From the NCBI GenBank assembly GCA_012934845.2, contig WNNJ02002384.1:62001-126000 (forward strand): a DNA stretch of 64,000 bases. The letters are read 5' to 3'. The stretch is from Pomphorhynchus laevis. Taxonomy: Eukaryota > Acanthocephala > Palaeacanthocephala > Echinorhynchida > Pomphorhynchidae. Positions 15,323-27,022 of the stretch are shown here, one piece after another; the stretch's first letter is position 1; every line of letters starts with the position of its first letter. The notes beneath the pieces are model-generated. The model was not told the origin of the DNA. It saw only the letters and a list, made by a program, of their open reading frames with translations, and did no database searches. The translations under genes were made by a program, and so were the position numbers.

Positions 15323-16505
15323 GAATCTATTGACACTTTACATCTTTTGCAAATATCATGTTTATATAGGCTTATAACGGACTGTATTAAGTCCTTTATA
15401 AAGGACCTTATACAATTATTCAATCTTTCAATTATCTATATATAATTTAGTTTAAGAACAAGAACTGCTAAATATAATATTTTAATTTTGTAATTTTTTT
15501 ACTCTCTCCTAACTGTAAACAAACCTAATTAGTGAACAATCAATTTATAGTATTTAGTTCAATTCAACTATAAACTAGCTAAAATTCATTTGAGTTCTCA
15601 TTTGCGACGTCAGTAAAGTACCTTCTGCTCGACAATGCGTTATTTATAGGCTATTTTTTGCAGTATGTCATAATTAATAATTTCACTTTTTCCTCTTGTT
15701 TTTTTAATTTAATTGTAAGATAAAAATCACGAAGATACATTTATCGCCGATTTACAAAATATGTTTAGTCCGTTATTCTAATTAAATAAAAATTTAAACT
15801 AATTAAATGAATTAATTAATTAATTTTATTTTTTTGAATTAATTAAATCAATTTAATTAATTTAATTACATGGATTTAATTAAATTCTGAATTGATCGTT
15901 ATTTTTATATCCGTCATTCAGTGAAAGTTATTAATATTTAATTTGCTTGTCAGTGGATCTTGTAATTGATCATTGGATGGTTCATAACTGCGCTTATAAG
16001 CTCCTGATTATTTTTAAATAAGATCAAAAACCACATGTTGATTAATGTTTCATATCAATTGACTGTTGCATTTGTTAAAGTATTTGTGTTGAAATTCTTT
16101 CGTACTTGCGATTAACATATCACGACAAATGTAGAAAATATAACTGAAGGTTCACTAATAGTGCTTAACGTTTCTAGTTTGAAATCTATTTCGTTTTTTA
16201 AACGTATATCAACATTAGATCTCTGAACACAGGTATTTTCTTGTTATCAACTTATTAAAATTTACTTAGTTAATTCAACATAATTCAAATGTGTATACAA
16301 GCATTTACTCCTTTTTGTATATAATTAATGATTTATTAAAATAAAAAATGTTTTATATACATATTTCTTCTTTTATCATCCTTTATTCTTCTCGACTCCA
16401 ACCAAATACGGGGTCCTAATCTAGCTTCCTTATTTTTTTCTTAAGGATTCGATTAAGACACTTGTCCAGTATTAGAAGCACTTGAGGTCAAACGCGTATG
16501 AAGAA
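15323..16505. other. AT-rich spacer, no gene seen
   Basis: Sequence after the last satellite monomer. It contains an AATTAATTAATT-type simple repeat around 15785-15870 and no recognisable coding segment. Confidence 0.6.
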
Positions 16506-17896
16506 CTAATTAAAATAATTAATCCACACACTTTCAAAAATAAGAAAAAATAATAATAAAATAAAATTATTCAAAAGCCTTAATTTTTCTATTATAAAAC
16601 AAAACTTATTTATTAATTTATTTTTAATTTCTATTTCATTTAAGAAAAATTTATTTATTAAGATGCACAGTCGTGTTAAAAATTGATAGCGTTGTTCTGG
16701 AGGGCGATTGCATGAGTAAAAGTACAATCCGCTTAATACAAACGCATTGAGCACGATTACACATCTACCCAAATTGACATTTAATCGTCTCGCTCTATCA
16801 AACATACGTAGAACTTTTCTAACTAATTTAAAACACCTAGCCATATCTGACCGATGATGCAAACATGGTTCGAAGACGGATCCCAGAATGCGCTCACTAC
16901 GCTTTTGATTCCCTGGAAGAGAATCAAGGAGACGAGTGTGCTTTCCAGGACGCCGAAATCTGTAATGAATAAAGTTGCTCTTCGTTGGGTTTAAAGACAA
17001 ACCTAACTTCGCTAAGTGATGAGCAACAATACCCATTACAGACTTCATACGCCCTTCTAACCTTGCATCCGACAGTGTGTTTCTTTTAAATGCAATCGAG
17101 ATGTCGTCCCCATAAATGATGGCGTAAGTGTTCCTATCCAAAAGACCCTCCAAAACTCCCCTTCTCACTATCATATAAATGATAGGAGACAGAGGAGAGC
17201 CCTGGGGAAGTCCTTTGTTGAGATGATAGTAATTACCCGCGTCATCATCAAAGTAGAAAGTTCTTGCTTTCAAAATGCCTAGAACACGACGCAATATATT
17301 ACTCGGTATTCCATCGATGTTCAACGTTATAATTATTGCATCATGCCCCAGGTTGTCAAAGGCTGCCGACACATCGAGCGAATAGAGAACTGCAGGTCAA
17401 CTGCCGCTGATGAGAAAGCTCTGCATGAACCTTACTGCCTTAACAGTTCCCCTTCCTCTACGAAAACCGTGAATGTGGTCTCCCAACATATCACGATCCT
17501 CGTATAATCGGGAAAGGTTCCTAGCAAGAGCCCTCTCATATACCATAACAATATTATTAGATATTGTTATGGGTCTTGTGTCTTTAGCATTCGACACCCA
17601 TCTTCCCTTCGCAATAAACACCACCCTTCCGACCGCAATATCGCAATAATCCGCCAGAGGTTCCCTATCAACTTGGTAGCGATATCCGTCCGAATTTTAT
17701 CGACGATTAATTTGGTCGTAGCAGAACATGCCGAAGCTCCGTTAGATAAAATATTCGGCACAACTGGCCACGCACACAAAATGTCGTCGACAGTGACGTC
17801 CTCTTGTAAAGTGTCGATGATCGAGAGCAAGAGTTCCATTCGGACTCTCATCATTTTCATCTCAGTCTATACATCAGCATTGGCTAGGTGTTTCAT
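16506..17896 (-). pseudogene. LINE B, reverse transcriptase half of ORF2 (decayed)
   Basis: Minus-strand RT of an endonuclease-type non-LTR retrotransposon. In reading order it has VDDILCAWPVVPN (about 17.8 kb), RPITISN and HGFRRGRGTVKA (17.6-17.4 kb), YSLDVSAAFDNLGHD with the motif A aspartate, GLPQGSPLSPIIY, and a catalytic box YGDD. After the RT comes RPPEQR, also present in LINE C. A single in-frame TGA at 17397-17399 breaks the chain just before motif A, and a frameshift lies near 17630. YGDD is unusual, since non-LTR enzymes normally have YADD. The C-terminus runs into AT-rich codons and stops at 16506. The element is interrupted at 17896/17897 by a CR1/L2-like fragment and continues at 18509. 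It looks like the same lineage as LINE C (Jockey/I/LOA-like); the clade is not assigned. Confidence 0.85.
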
Positions 17897-18508
17897 TTAA
17901 AAAAGATTTATTTTAACGTGGCAAATGCGTATCAGCGCACGCTTACCTGACTACAACAAAACAAAAATGTAAATCATGTGTTGAGAAGGTGTGAACGGAG
18001 GATGTGTTTGAATGTGATAAAGGAGGGAGCGGGGCGGACGTCGAGAGGGCGTTGATTTCAGGCGAGTGAGGCGGCGACGAGGAAGGATCGGAGACCGTAG
18101 TTGTTGGAGTAATTAGGAACGTGGAGTAAGAGGGTATGACGGGAACGCTGCGATAGCGAGGTGGGGTGAGTGTCGTCTAAGAAGGGAAGGTTGATTAACG
18201 ATGGGGTGCCGACAGCGATGAGACGAAAAGTTACGAGAAGAATGCGGAGTTTGACGCAGATGTGGATGGTGGGCCAGGAGAGTTGGTCAAGATAAGTGGT
18301 CGAAGCGACGGATACAAAAGAGCACTCGAACGGCGGAGTTGATTATTCGTTGTAGGGGTATGATGATGAATTTTAGAGAATTGGCGAAAAGCCTAATCGA
18401 TTTTAGGGGAAAGAAGCGATGAAAGAAGATACATACAAGAACGGATGTCGATAAGGGGGTGGATTCTGCGGATGTCACGAAGAATTAAGTTAGACGATCG
18501 GACTTTTT
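17897..18508 (-). mobile_element. CR1/L2-like 3' fragment nested in LINE B
   Basis: Reverse complement of the 3' end of the element at the start of the window. On the minus strand it runs from GTCCGATCGTCTAACTTAAT (equivalent to about 1810) to the same 3' terminus, TTAAAATAAATCTTTTTT. The C-terminal codons for FKHLL-type and WNQLPL-type blocks are recognisable but shifted. LINE B coding continues on both sides: LINE B ends with FVLHELK at 18509 and resumes after a short A-rich stretch at 17896. This is a 5'-truncated insertion, about 610 bp long. A target-site duplication could not be read with certainty because the junctions are A-rich. Confidence 0.9.
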
Positions 18509-19215
18509 AGTTCATGAAGTACAAACTCAAAACCCTTAGAGGATATCCACCTAGAAGACGCTGCCGTCCAAGAACGGAAGGTGGTTCGCCTAATGGTTTG
18601 CCACCATTCCTTTGAAAAATTCTTGTAGGACAGCAACTTAGCGTCGACCCTCTGCTTCAACTCTTGAATGTCATTCTTGAGCAGAGCCATTTGAGCGATT
18701 CTCTGAGATGAAGGATTCACATCCGTTCGTAAACCCCAGAGCATACGTTTCAAATGAAGAACCTTGGGTGTGTACTTGATGTTCGGAGGTCGTTTATTCG
18801 TTAAGAATTTATTTGCATTGTTAAAAATGGCATTATTCAAAATTAATAAATTATTTGATTTTTTATTTTGTTTATAAAATTCATGAAAAAATAATCTAAA
18901 ACTTTTATACAATCGAAAAAATTGAAATTATTACTTATTATAAAATTATTATTTAATATACTAAAATTTATAATCTCATTTAAATTTATTACTTCCTTAA
19001 TTGCTTTATTGAATGCTTGTATACCGGCTCGTGTAGGTTGAAATCTAATCTTGAAAACTACTTCCTTCTTCCACGACCAAATACAAGTTTATGTCCATCG
19101 TTTAAAGAATCTGGCAGCAAATTCTGCTGCCATTTCATTTTAAATTTTGTATTTTTATTTTGTATTGCAAAATCCAATGTGGAGCAATATTTATTCCGAT
19201 GATGGACGAATGTCT
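18509..19215 (-). pseudogene. LINE B, end of endonuclease and EN-RT linker
   Basis: Minus-strand coding relic upstream of the nested insertion. Near 19.2-19.05 kb one frame reads YCSTLDFAIQN followed by LNDGHKLVFGRGR, which matches the end of an EEP endonuclease (the ST-D and SDH-type motifs, here NDGH), and then stops. From 18912 to 18509 an open segment of about 130 residues includes KNDIQELKQRVDAKLLSYKN and EWWQTIRR, the basic linker that precedes the RT in these elements. Several stops and shifts separate the two parts. Identification rests on motif order and on continuity with the RT downstream. Confidence 0.75.
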
Positions 19216-19744
19216 CTTCCGGGGGACATTTGACCTCCTATGCTGGGGCAATCATATTGCCCACCCGAGATCCTCAGTCGTCGGTAAAATCTCTTATTAA
19301 AACTGATATTCAATTCACCCAAATTGAATATCTTCAACAGCATAGATCGAATCTATCTCCTCCCCCTTTTCGAACTCCAGGCACCGGGCTTGATGCCACA
19401 ATTTGCTACATAAACTAGGCGTCTGGAGATGAAAAACGGAGAAGTTAGAATGAACCTACTTCGCTAGTGCCATGCGATAGTAAAGACGCGCAAAAACGCT
19501 TATTTACCAACGACACTAGAAATAGTTTTATTCTGAGACCCGATCTTTCTGCCACATATCTTCAATTGATTGGGTGATCAATCAATGTGCTTCTCTTCCT
19601 GCAAGAGAAGCACATCCGCCTGAATGAGACTGGAATACTGTATCAGGTTCTTAATAGAACCTATATTCCAACTCATCAGGCAGATGTCTTCAAGTGAAGA
19701 AAATTCAATTCTTCGCTTTTTTAATTACATTAGAAGCTTTTAGT
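19216..19744 (-). pseudogene. LINE B, N-terminal endonuclease region (decayed)
   Basis: On the minus strand near 19.68-19.58 kb a frame begins SWNIGSIKNLIQYSSLI and continues to VLLLQEEKHID. This is the usual start of an EEP endonuclease (WN...N and the catalytic LLQE glutamate). A stop follows at once. Around 19.3-19.2 kb RDFTDD and GSRVGN fit the GDFN region of the same domain, again with stops. The domain is present but heavily broken. Confidence 0.7.
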
Positions 19745-20620
19745 TAAGAACTGCCCTCCTACTCTACGTCTTCTGAAGTGATTCAGGTAACGTCAGCCCC
19801 TTAAGAGTAGTCCCGGTCACCTTAATCGAAGGACCCTCAGAATCAGTCGATACAACGGAACAATATTCCACAGTATTGTCCTCATTCTGAGAGCCTTCTA
19901 TTTTCGTTTGTGACAAATCGTTAAAACGATTGAAAGTAGTCACCGAAATCGATGGTTTCTCTTTCTCCTGTTTAAACAATTTGTACTTTTGTAATGTTGC
20001 TGCGTTCAACTCCGATTTGAATTTCTTCAAATCAGATTCATGAACTACATCATCCTTTTTTAGTTTAGAATTTTCATGCCTTAAGGCAGCCATTTCTTTT
20101 TCAAGATCAAGTACTCTCTCGATCAACATTGCTGATTGTCCAGCATGTTGATCCAGAGAGTGACTTTTGGCTGCTTTAAGATATGATTGAGCCTCCTCAC
20201 AAGCCTTTTCGTTCTCACCTTTTACCCAGACTAAGTAAGACTTGAACTCTGGACAAACGTGCGAGGACGCCTTATGAGGCCGTCCTATGGAAAAATGTCG
20301 ATAATTTCTGTACCATCCTCTCTAACTAAAGCCGCTCTGAATTTATCCTTCAAAGCTAAGCATTTGAAAGAGATTCTGTAAAAATTATCTCTTTTGAAAA
20401 ACCGTTCGAAGACTTCTTGAACAGTTTATCTTCCCTTTCTATCTCTCTTATTCTTTTGTTGAGATTATTGTTCTCTTTGCATGTTATTTTATGTGCGAAA
20501 AAGTCTTGTTTTATAGGCAAGAGCTTCTTTTGCACTGAAGATTCTTCTATATTTTTTAAATTTTCCTCCAGCTGGGAAGAAGATTTTCTCTTCCCATCCG
20601 GATTATGACGATTAATTCCT
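19745..20620 (-). pseudogene. LINE B ORF1 (gag-like), broken
   Basis: Minus-strand relic of the first ORF of LINE B. The N-terminal frame begins about 20618 and reads through KSSSQLEENLKNIEESSVQK and a basic stretch to SLSNA, then shifts into CLALKDKFRAALVREDG. Around 20280-20250 it has GRPHKASSHVCPEFKSY, resembling the end of a gag zinc-knuckle region. A coiled-coil-like stretch, MLIERVLDLEKEMAALRHEN, follows (20129 down) and the frame ends at 19764 with TLPESLQKT. Position directly upstream of the endonuclease supports the ORF1 role. Stops and at least one frameshift make it non-functional. Confidence 0.7.
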
Positions 20621-20951
20621 TCCTACTGTACTTATATTAGATGTATATATATGAATAAATAAATAAAAACAAAGAACAAAAAAGCAAATACAAAAAAAAC
20701 AGATAAATAATAAACTATGTCAACAGCAAAAACTCACCTCTCAGCTACTAATAAGGCCCTTAAATCCGAAATCTTGAACTCTGGATAACGAAGAAGTTAG
20801 TTTAAGATAAAGATAAGATAAAGATTTTCTTAAATAACAAAACTTTAGTGTTATACAACAAATAAAAAAATAAAATAAAAAGGAACTTGTATCGAAAATA
20901 CAGGAATGAAAAAATTAGCTAATGAGTCGCGATTCAGGTCTTCACCAATCT
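20621..20951 (-). other. 3' untranslated tail of LINE C and junction to LINE B
   Basis: AT-rich sequence between the two LINEs. On the minus strand it contains a short TTATC/TTTATC repeat at about 20804-20827, the kind of simple repeat that often ends I/Jockey-like elements. The exact boundary between LINE C tail and LINE B 5' UTR cannot be placed by eye. Confidence 0.45.
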
Positions 20952-23407
20952 TTAAGGCCTCAGGTCCAGCGGGATCTGAGCCTCCCAAGCCAATCCAACA
21001 CGCCGCCCTTCGACTGAACCACTCGGGGTCTTTAACCCCCGAATAATCCAATCAAGGCGGACGATGCTTGGTAATCGCAAGATGAGGAGGTTAAGAAATC
21101 TTAGTCTTTGTTCTGGCGGACGTCCTCTTAAAAAGAAGACCAATCCCGAGATAGCCCAAGTACCCCAGAGGCACACTTGGGTTTTCTCTTTTAATGACAG
21201 ATGTTGGCTACGTTTCAGGGCCCATCTAGCTTTCTTCAGGATACGTTTTAGTCTATCCAGGTCAGCTTTTGCTGACTAGTTCACTGTAATGGTGAACCCC
21301 AGGTATCTTACTCGACTTGTGAAGGTAGGGAGTGGTTGATTAGTCAGGATGGAACTTAGAGCAGAGAGTGCTAATCTCTTTAGTTTTTTCTTGTCGCAGG
21401 AGCGCCATGAAAGACAACCACCTGCGATTTGGAGGAGTTTAAAACAAGGTTGGACAAGGGCAGCTGATCATTTAATCTAGTAAAGAAACGGCTGATGTTA
21501 GGGACTACATCTTTGCACCTGCGTGTAGAGAACAGGGCTGTGGTATCATCAGCGTATACCACAATATGTTGATCGCGTTTGAATTTTTTGTAGAGTTCAA
21601 TAGAGGCAGCAAGATACAAGATTGGAGAAAGTGGGGAGCCTTGAGGCACACCTGTAATAGGGTAGAACTGACGTGCATCTGGATCGTCTTCATAGAAGAA
21701 TCGCTTTGTGTTCAGCAATATTTCCACCCTGTTAACAACTCTCGCAGGCAACCCGAGGGACCTGAGAGAAGTGATAACAAAAGGGATGGAAATGCGGTCA
21801 AAAGCAGCCGAAAAGTCAAGAAAGACAGCCACAGCAAGCTGATGACTGTTATCTTGACAAAACTGTTGTACTTCACCTATTGCTGAATGGACCGAGCGAT
21901 CTTTTACATACCCATGAAAACCTGGTGGGATTAAATTTCGCCTACTTAGATGGTCGCGGATTTTACGCGTAAGCGCTTTTTCGTAAATGGAGATGAGGGA
22001 GTTTTGAATTTAAATAGGCCGCAGATCATTTGGACATGTAATCGACTTCTTTTTAGGTAAAAATACTCGACGGCTAATATTAATGTTGGCAATGTCAGAC
22101 GGGGAGGCTACTAGCATTGTTATGGCGACTTCCTTTCTCTGACTATCTGTCAAAAGCTGACAGATACGAGTGGAGAGTGGCGCGTGGGTTCTGGAGGTGC
22201 CCGGGAGTGGCCCCCAGGAGTTAAGGATATCTGTAACAGACAAGTCCCTACTCCTGAAGTCACACCAAGGCGGGATTGGTTGGGGTGATTGAGTGGCTCC
22301 ATAATTGTGTAGGGATAGTGACTCATCCAAAACTTTATCAAGGCCTATTCTACCAATTCAGCCTAAAGCTCTATCCTTCCAACAGACAAACTTCTCCTTT
22401 TTGAATATCTTCCAGAAGGAAGACTGAGAAGGGCTAAGGCGAGAAATGCTTGCCTTATCCCTACTCAGCTGGAACCTATATCTGGTGCTCCAGTATTCAT
22501 TCGAGATGGCTTGTCTGGAGGAAACAGAGAAATTAGGAAGGTGTAGCATTTTAGCTAGGACCTTGAGTTTTGTTGAAGTGGGATTTTATATGCGACCTTT
22601 ATAGGTAGTCGATAGTATCGCGGTAGCTTGCGAAGAGAGGTAGGTATTAAATTCGGTCAAACTCATTCCCAATTCGGGGGAAGAATTGGATAGCTGCCTG
22701 AAAGAAGGCCACCCTGATGGGATCAAAGTAGAACCTTCTCCTCTGCAACGTATCTTCCTCTAACCTCCAACGAATTAGGTCATGAGATGTGGTCTGTTGT
22801 TGGCTCGACTGCTCAGTACAGATGGGTTTCAACAACCACGTCTTTTGAAGCAGTAATATGTCGAGGAGTGAATTAGTTGTTGAGCAATGAAAGGTGAGGA
22901 AGGTTGTTTGTGAATAAGATAGTCGATCCTGGATCTGCGGTTTGCAGCATTAATCCAACGACCAGTTCTGTCGTTGAAGTCACCAAGTAACATGTCATAG
23001 CCACTACCTAATATACCATCCAGAAGGTCACGGTTCTTGTGAATTTCTCCTGGCCGTATATAAATATTGGCTATACTGATGCATTTACCGTTCTTACGAA
23101 GTGATATAGCCAAACAAGATAGGGCTGGACAAGAATAGTTAAGAGGGAGGGAAGATCTTAACGAGGATTTAACTAAGGTTTAAAGACCTTGAGATGAAGA
23201 GGAGTGAGGAGGGGTTATATACTGAGTGAAGTGGGTGTATATATGCTGAGGGATAAATCGAGTAATGTCCTGAGGGATACGGATAGGCCGCGTCTCCTGA
23301 AGGACTATAACATCTGCATCTCTACCAGATAAAAGGCTAAGGGCAGAAGCACCTCCCGAATTCCACTGAAGGGTATTCAGTGAAAAAGGCTCTTGATTAC
23401 TTTGCAT
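20952..23407 (-). pseudogene. LINE C ORF2: endonuclease plus reverse transcriptase (decayed)
   Basis: Minus-strand ORF2 of a near full-length non-LTR element. It starts with LNTLQWNSGGASALSLL and DVIVLQETR (endonuclease N-terminus, catalytic E), then MLLGDFNDRTGRWIN (about 23.0 kb) and RSRIDYLI. After a linker come RRVFLPKKK and NDLRPI, with an in-frame TAA near 22010 right after RPI. Next are IYEKALTRKI, PPGFHGYVKDRS, VFLDFSAAFDRIS (motif A), GVPQGSPLSPILYLA and VVYADDTTALF (catalytic YADD, about 21560). C-terminal segments SRVRYLGFTITV and RGRPPEQRLRFLNLL follow to 20952. Several further stops or shifts lie at about 23180-23110, 22830, 22640, 22350, 21380 and 21270. Shared RPPEQR and SPLSPI blocks tie it to LINE B. 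Confidence 0.88.
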
Positions 23408-23441
23408 TGTGTTAGTTTAGCTGGAAGGGGATTGCCACATC

Positions 23442-24752
23442 CTAGACATAGCTAGGGGTGGAAGGATTGCCCCCTCCACCACTAGTGCCGCCCAGAGTGG
23501 GTACTTTGCCCAGGGCATTATCATCATTTCCCTTAGAGGCGCTTCTATTAATGCCCATAAGCATTTTGCCCATCTTTAAGAGGGGAACGGCTTGGGCCGA
23601 AGCTCCTAGTTTCTTGGATTTCAGAGCCGACACCTCTCTTTTATTTGTATCCCCATCGGTTGGAATTGTTATAACCGGATTGACGAACAGATTGGCAATT
23701 GTTTTCGCCACAAGCTCTTGTATTTCCTTTCTGAAATTTTCGAACTTGAGGTCCATAATTAGCATAGACTCGCTGTCAGATGATCTATATGCCGACTTTG
23801 CGAATGATTCAGGTGCTGATTTTGGCGCACGGAACTTTGCAAAATATTCGTTGAAGTGGGAGCACTTCCTTCTCCACGCAGGGTGAGCCCCGCCACAATT
23901 ACAACGTTTGATCCCATTAGAACAGGGAAGAGCTGAGTCAATCGCGGGGCAGTCTATTTTCCCGCATTTCCCGCAGCTTGCCACCCCACTGCAGCTGGAG
24001 GTCTAGTGCCCCCATTTATGGCACCGGCTGCAATGCGGGTACGTAAACTCTTCTGCCGATATTAGTTTGAATTTGAGATTGAACCCCATGAAGGGGTTGC
24101 ATTGTGATCTCTCGAGAACCTCTGCCTGCGCAATTGGGGCAGAACATAATCCCACATTGATAGGAAGGCCATTACGGCCGGTAATTGAACGTATATTGTG
24201 GATTTTGTAGGCTTTAGATAATGTAGCCAAATCATTTTCTTCCACAGTGGAAGGCAAGTTGTTAATTTTTAACGTCGCAAGTATAGGTTTCTTTACAAAC
24301 GTCGCAAAACTGCTGTAGTTTTGATCAAAATAATTACCATAGTGATCAAGAGTATCTTCTGACGCGAATGATATTTTCACAGAGCTCTCATAGTACTTAA
24401 CAGAATTAAAGACTACTCTGTTGGGATATTTATTTGAAAAATCCCGTAATAGTCTGTTATACAAGTAGTGTCTTTCTATTGGTTGCAAAAGTGTAATAAT
24501 GTCCAGGTTTTTTGCTTTGGGGATTGGGGGAAGTAATTCACCCTCTCCTCCAACAGTAGAAAACTCACTAACCCGCAATTGCGTCGTTCCAAGGTCTTCT
24601 TTAGCCATTATTTCCTTGATTCCAGCAGGAATTTCCATCGTTTTCTGTGTGGATTGATACTCAAAACGTTTGAATGAGTAACAAAAACAATCAACTGCAC
24701 TGAGTAAAAAAAACAATTCACTGCACTGACTGTCCATTTTGTGCCATTTCAA
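23442..24752 (-). pseudogene. LINE C ORF1 (gag) with zinc knuckles, one nonsense codon
   Basis: Nucleic-acid-binding ORF1 of LINE C. The minus-strand frame is open from 24752; the more likely start is the ATG at 24638 (MEIPAGIKEIM). It has an RRM-like middle part (LATLKINNLPSTVEENDL, FNLKFKLISAEEF). Then comes a CCHC knuckle, C-SR-C-HKWG-H-xTSS-C, in which the residue after His is a TAG stop (24003-24005). The frame stays open after the stop and continues through CGKCGKIDC to a second cysteine block, CNCGGAHPAWRRKC, then ends at 23442. Apart from that single stop the ORF is intact (about 399 codons from 24638), so this part of the element is younger or better preserved than ORF2. ORF2 starts about 35 bp downstream. 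Confidence 0.88.
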
Positions 24753-25995
24753 AGACTATATAGTGCATAAACGGCGAGAAAAAAGTTAAGTATAGCTCAA
24801 TTATGTATGCAAGCAGCAAATAACGATATGTTGATCGTGAGCAATAAAAATGCCGATAAACATATCGAATAAGCTGGAAAGACAAATAAAATTGATTATG
24901 CCGTTTATTATTACGTGACAAATTTCCGATTACGGCTCAATTCTCACCACGTTAACAAAATAAAAATAAAAATTCTAAAATTATAAATAAGTAAAAATCA
25001 CATGATTTAGATATTTTAATTTTTTAATTTATGTATAGCACAAAATCATTCAACTCAGTTAACTGATCTGATTTTTTTATCTAAAGAGGTACTGGGTCAT
25101 TTGATCACAATGTCAAACGTAGTCATGCATCCCTTAATCACTGTTTGTGAGACAGCGATTACGAAGAAACATCAAGGAACATTATAAAGCTAGATTTTTT
25201 CTGCATTTAATGCTATTATTACCTTACAAATTATAAAGTATCGCCCAATTTACAACACATTGATGATAAAAATCAAAATAAGAATTCTTAATCATAGCGG
25301 ATTAGCATGTTAAGTAGCTTTATAGTGATTACGGATATTGCGCTTTCTTTCAGACGATTTCATTGATCCACAATCCGTTGTTGATTTGTCTGATCCTTTT
25401 CTGGTTTGATCTTTCACAACATAGGGTTTTTGAGTGCCCTCGAAGCGATCGTTATCAGGGCGGAAGAATTACCTACCACATAATTCTAAATATTTAATAT
25501 CTGCCAAGTTAGAAAATTTCAACAATTGAACAATGCAAGAACCGAATAGAATCCCAATGTCCGAATCCATACACTATATAATCGGCGAGATAGATTGTAA
25601 TGAGTTTCGTAATCCTGCGTTATACCTTTTCTAACAACCTTTTCTAACAAGATTCACTCACATCTTATCTCGGGGTACACATTAAGACACGCAGAGTAAA
25701 TGGCTGAAAATGTAGACTGACAATAATTTTTAGCGATCTTAAAAGACTTAAATGCTCGACGAACAAAACCTCCTATACGTATGAGACATGTGAGCCGATA
25801 TTCTGATATGCAATACCTTCACATGATCCACAACTTGCATGGCCAAGTTACCGATATAATATTGTGGTGGAAGAGATATTTTGTCCTCGTAATCTTAGAA
25901 ATAAATACTAAGAGACGCTAACTTCCAGATGATTTGTATTCGCCCAATAAACCACTTTGTCAATATTGGGTTAAAGAAATTCAATTTCAGAAGAA
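24753..25995. other. Region without a recognised gene
   Basis: AT-rich flank upstream of LINE C. A minus-strand open stretch of about 52 codons at 25310-25468 is hydrophilic and basic but has no start codon, no clear splice partners and no family I recognise. Confidence 0.5.
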
Positions 25996-25999
25996 AATG

Positions 26000-26190
26000 C
26001 TTGTCAAATTTCAAAAGTTTGTCGTCACGCATAGGATGACTGGGCATACGTTGCGACTTTGAATATTGCGAAAATAAATCAGTTCTATTTCTTGGTCTGT
26101 GAAGATATATAGAATGCTGCCTTGTGTTTCCTCTTTGTGGGAAAAACATTGTGATTTATTTATGAGTACACCATTGGGTGTCCCAGGTAT
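26000..26190. repeat. Dispersed repeat module, related to 63490-63670
   Basis: TTTGTCGTCACGCATAGGAT and the following ~170 bp, ending in CACCATTGGGTGTCCCAGG, match 63490-63672 with scattered differences. It leads directly into the 391-bp tandem units. Confidence 0.85.
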
Positions 26191-26204
26191 ATATATTAAT
26201 TAAT

Positions 26205-27022
26205 AGTGCGAAAAATCGCTTGAAATTGTGGTCCGGGAACCAAAACTGGCTACGATTGATTTTAAATCTATATGTGCTGCTAAATAACTGGACTTCGATA
26301 ATCAGCTCCATCAGTCTAATGTATCACTCCGAGACGTTCCTAACCACCCAGCAGTCATCGTCAGACGGATAAAGTGGTAAGGATGCGTTTCGACTGCTTT
26401 TGTGATAACTGTAAAGACACCAGCAATTCCTCACGATGCCAGACGAAACTTAGGTGCATAAAGTGTTTTTACTGGCTTGTTGCGTGTGTGGACCTTCTAG
26501 TTATTCTTTATAAGGTACAAATGCGTATCCGTTGGTTACGAGGGCACTGAATTTCTCACAGGATTCAGAAAGGAATACATTTTTTATAAATTGGTAGTGC
26601 GAAAAATCGCTTGAAACTGTGGTCCAGAAGCCAAAACTGGCTACGATTGATTTTAAATCCGTAAGTGCTGCTAAATAACTGGACTTTGATCAACAGCTCC
26701 ATCAGTCTAATGTATCACTCCGAAGACGCTCCTAACCACCCAGCAGTCATCGTCAGTCGGATGAAGTGGTTAGGGTGCGTTTCGAACTGCTTTTGTGATA
26801 ACTATATAGACATCAGCAATTCCTCACGTTGCTAGACGAAACTCAGGTGCATAAAGTGTTTTTACTAGCTTGTTGCGTGTGTGAACCTTCTAGTTATTCT
26901 TTATATGCACAAATGCGTATCCGTTGGTTACGAGGGCACTGAATCTCTCACAGAATTCCGAAATGAATACGTTTTTTATATATTGGTAGTGCGAAAAATC
27001 GCTTGAAACTGTGGACCAGCAG
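26205..27022. repeat. Tandem repeat, ~391-bp unit, two copies plus a start
   Basis: AGTGCGAAAAATCGCTTGAA starts units at 26205, 26596 and 26988 (spacing 391 and 392). The first two are highly similar along their length; the third diverges after about 35 bp into the next repeat type. Each full unit contains the hairpin AACCACCC-AGCAGTCATCG...GTGGT discussed in the findings. No coding potential seen. Confidence 0.92.

Noticed and set aside
23458-23886. 142-codon plus-strand frame opposite LINE C gag
   Set aside because: Antisense shadow of the gag ORF; no motif of its own.
25310-25468. Minus-strand open stretch of 52 codons, basic and hydrophilic (NDRFEGTQKPYVVKDQTRK)
   Set aside because: No start codon, no convincing splice sites tied to another exon, and no family recognised; kept only as a possible stray exon.
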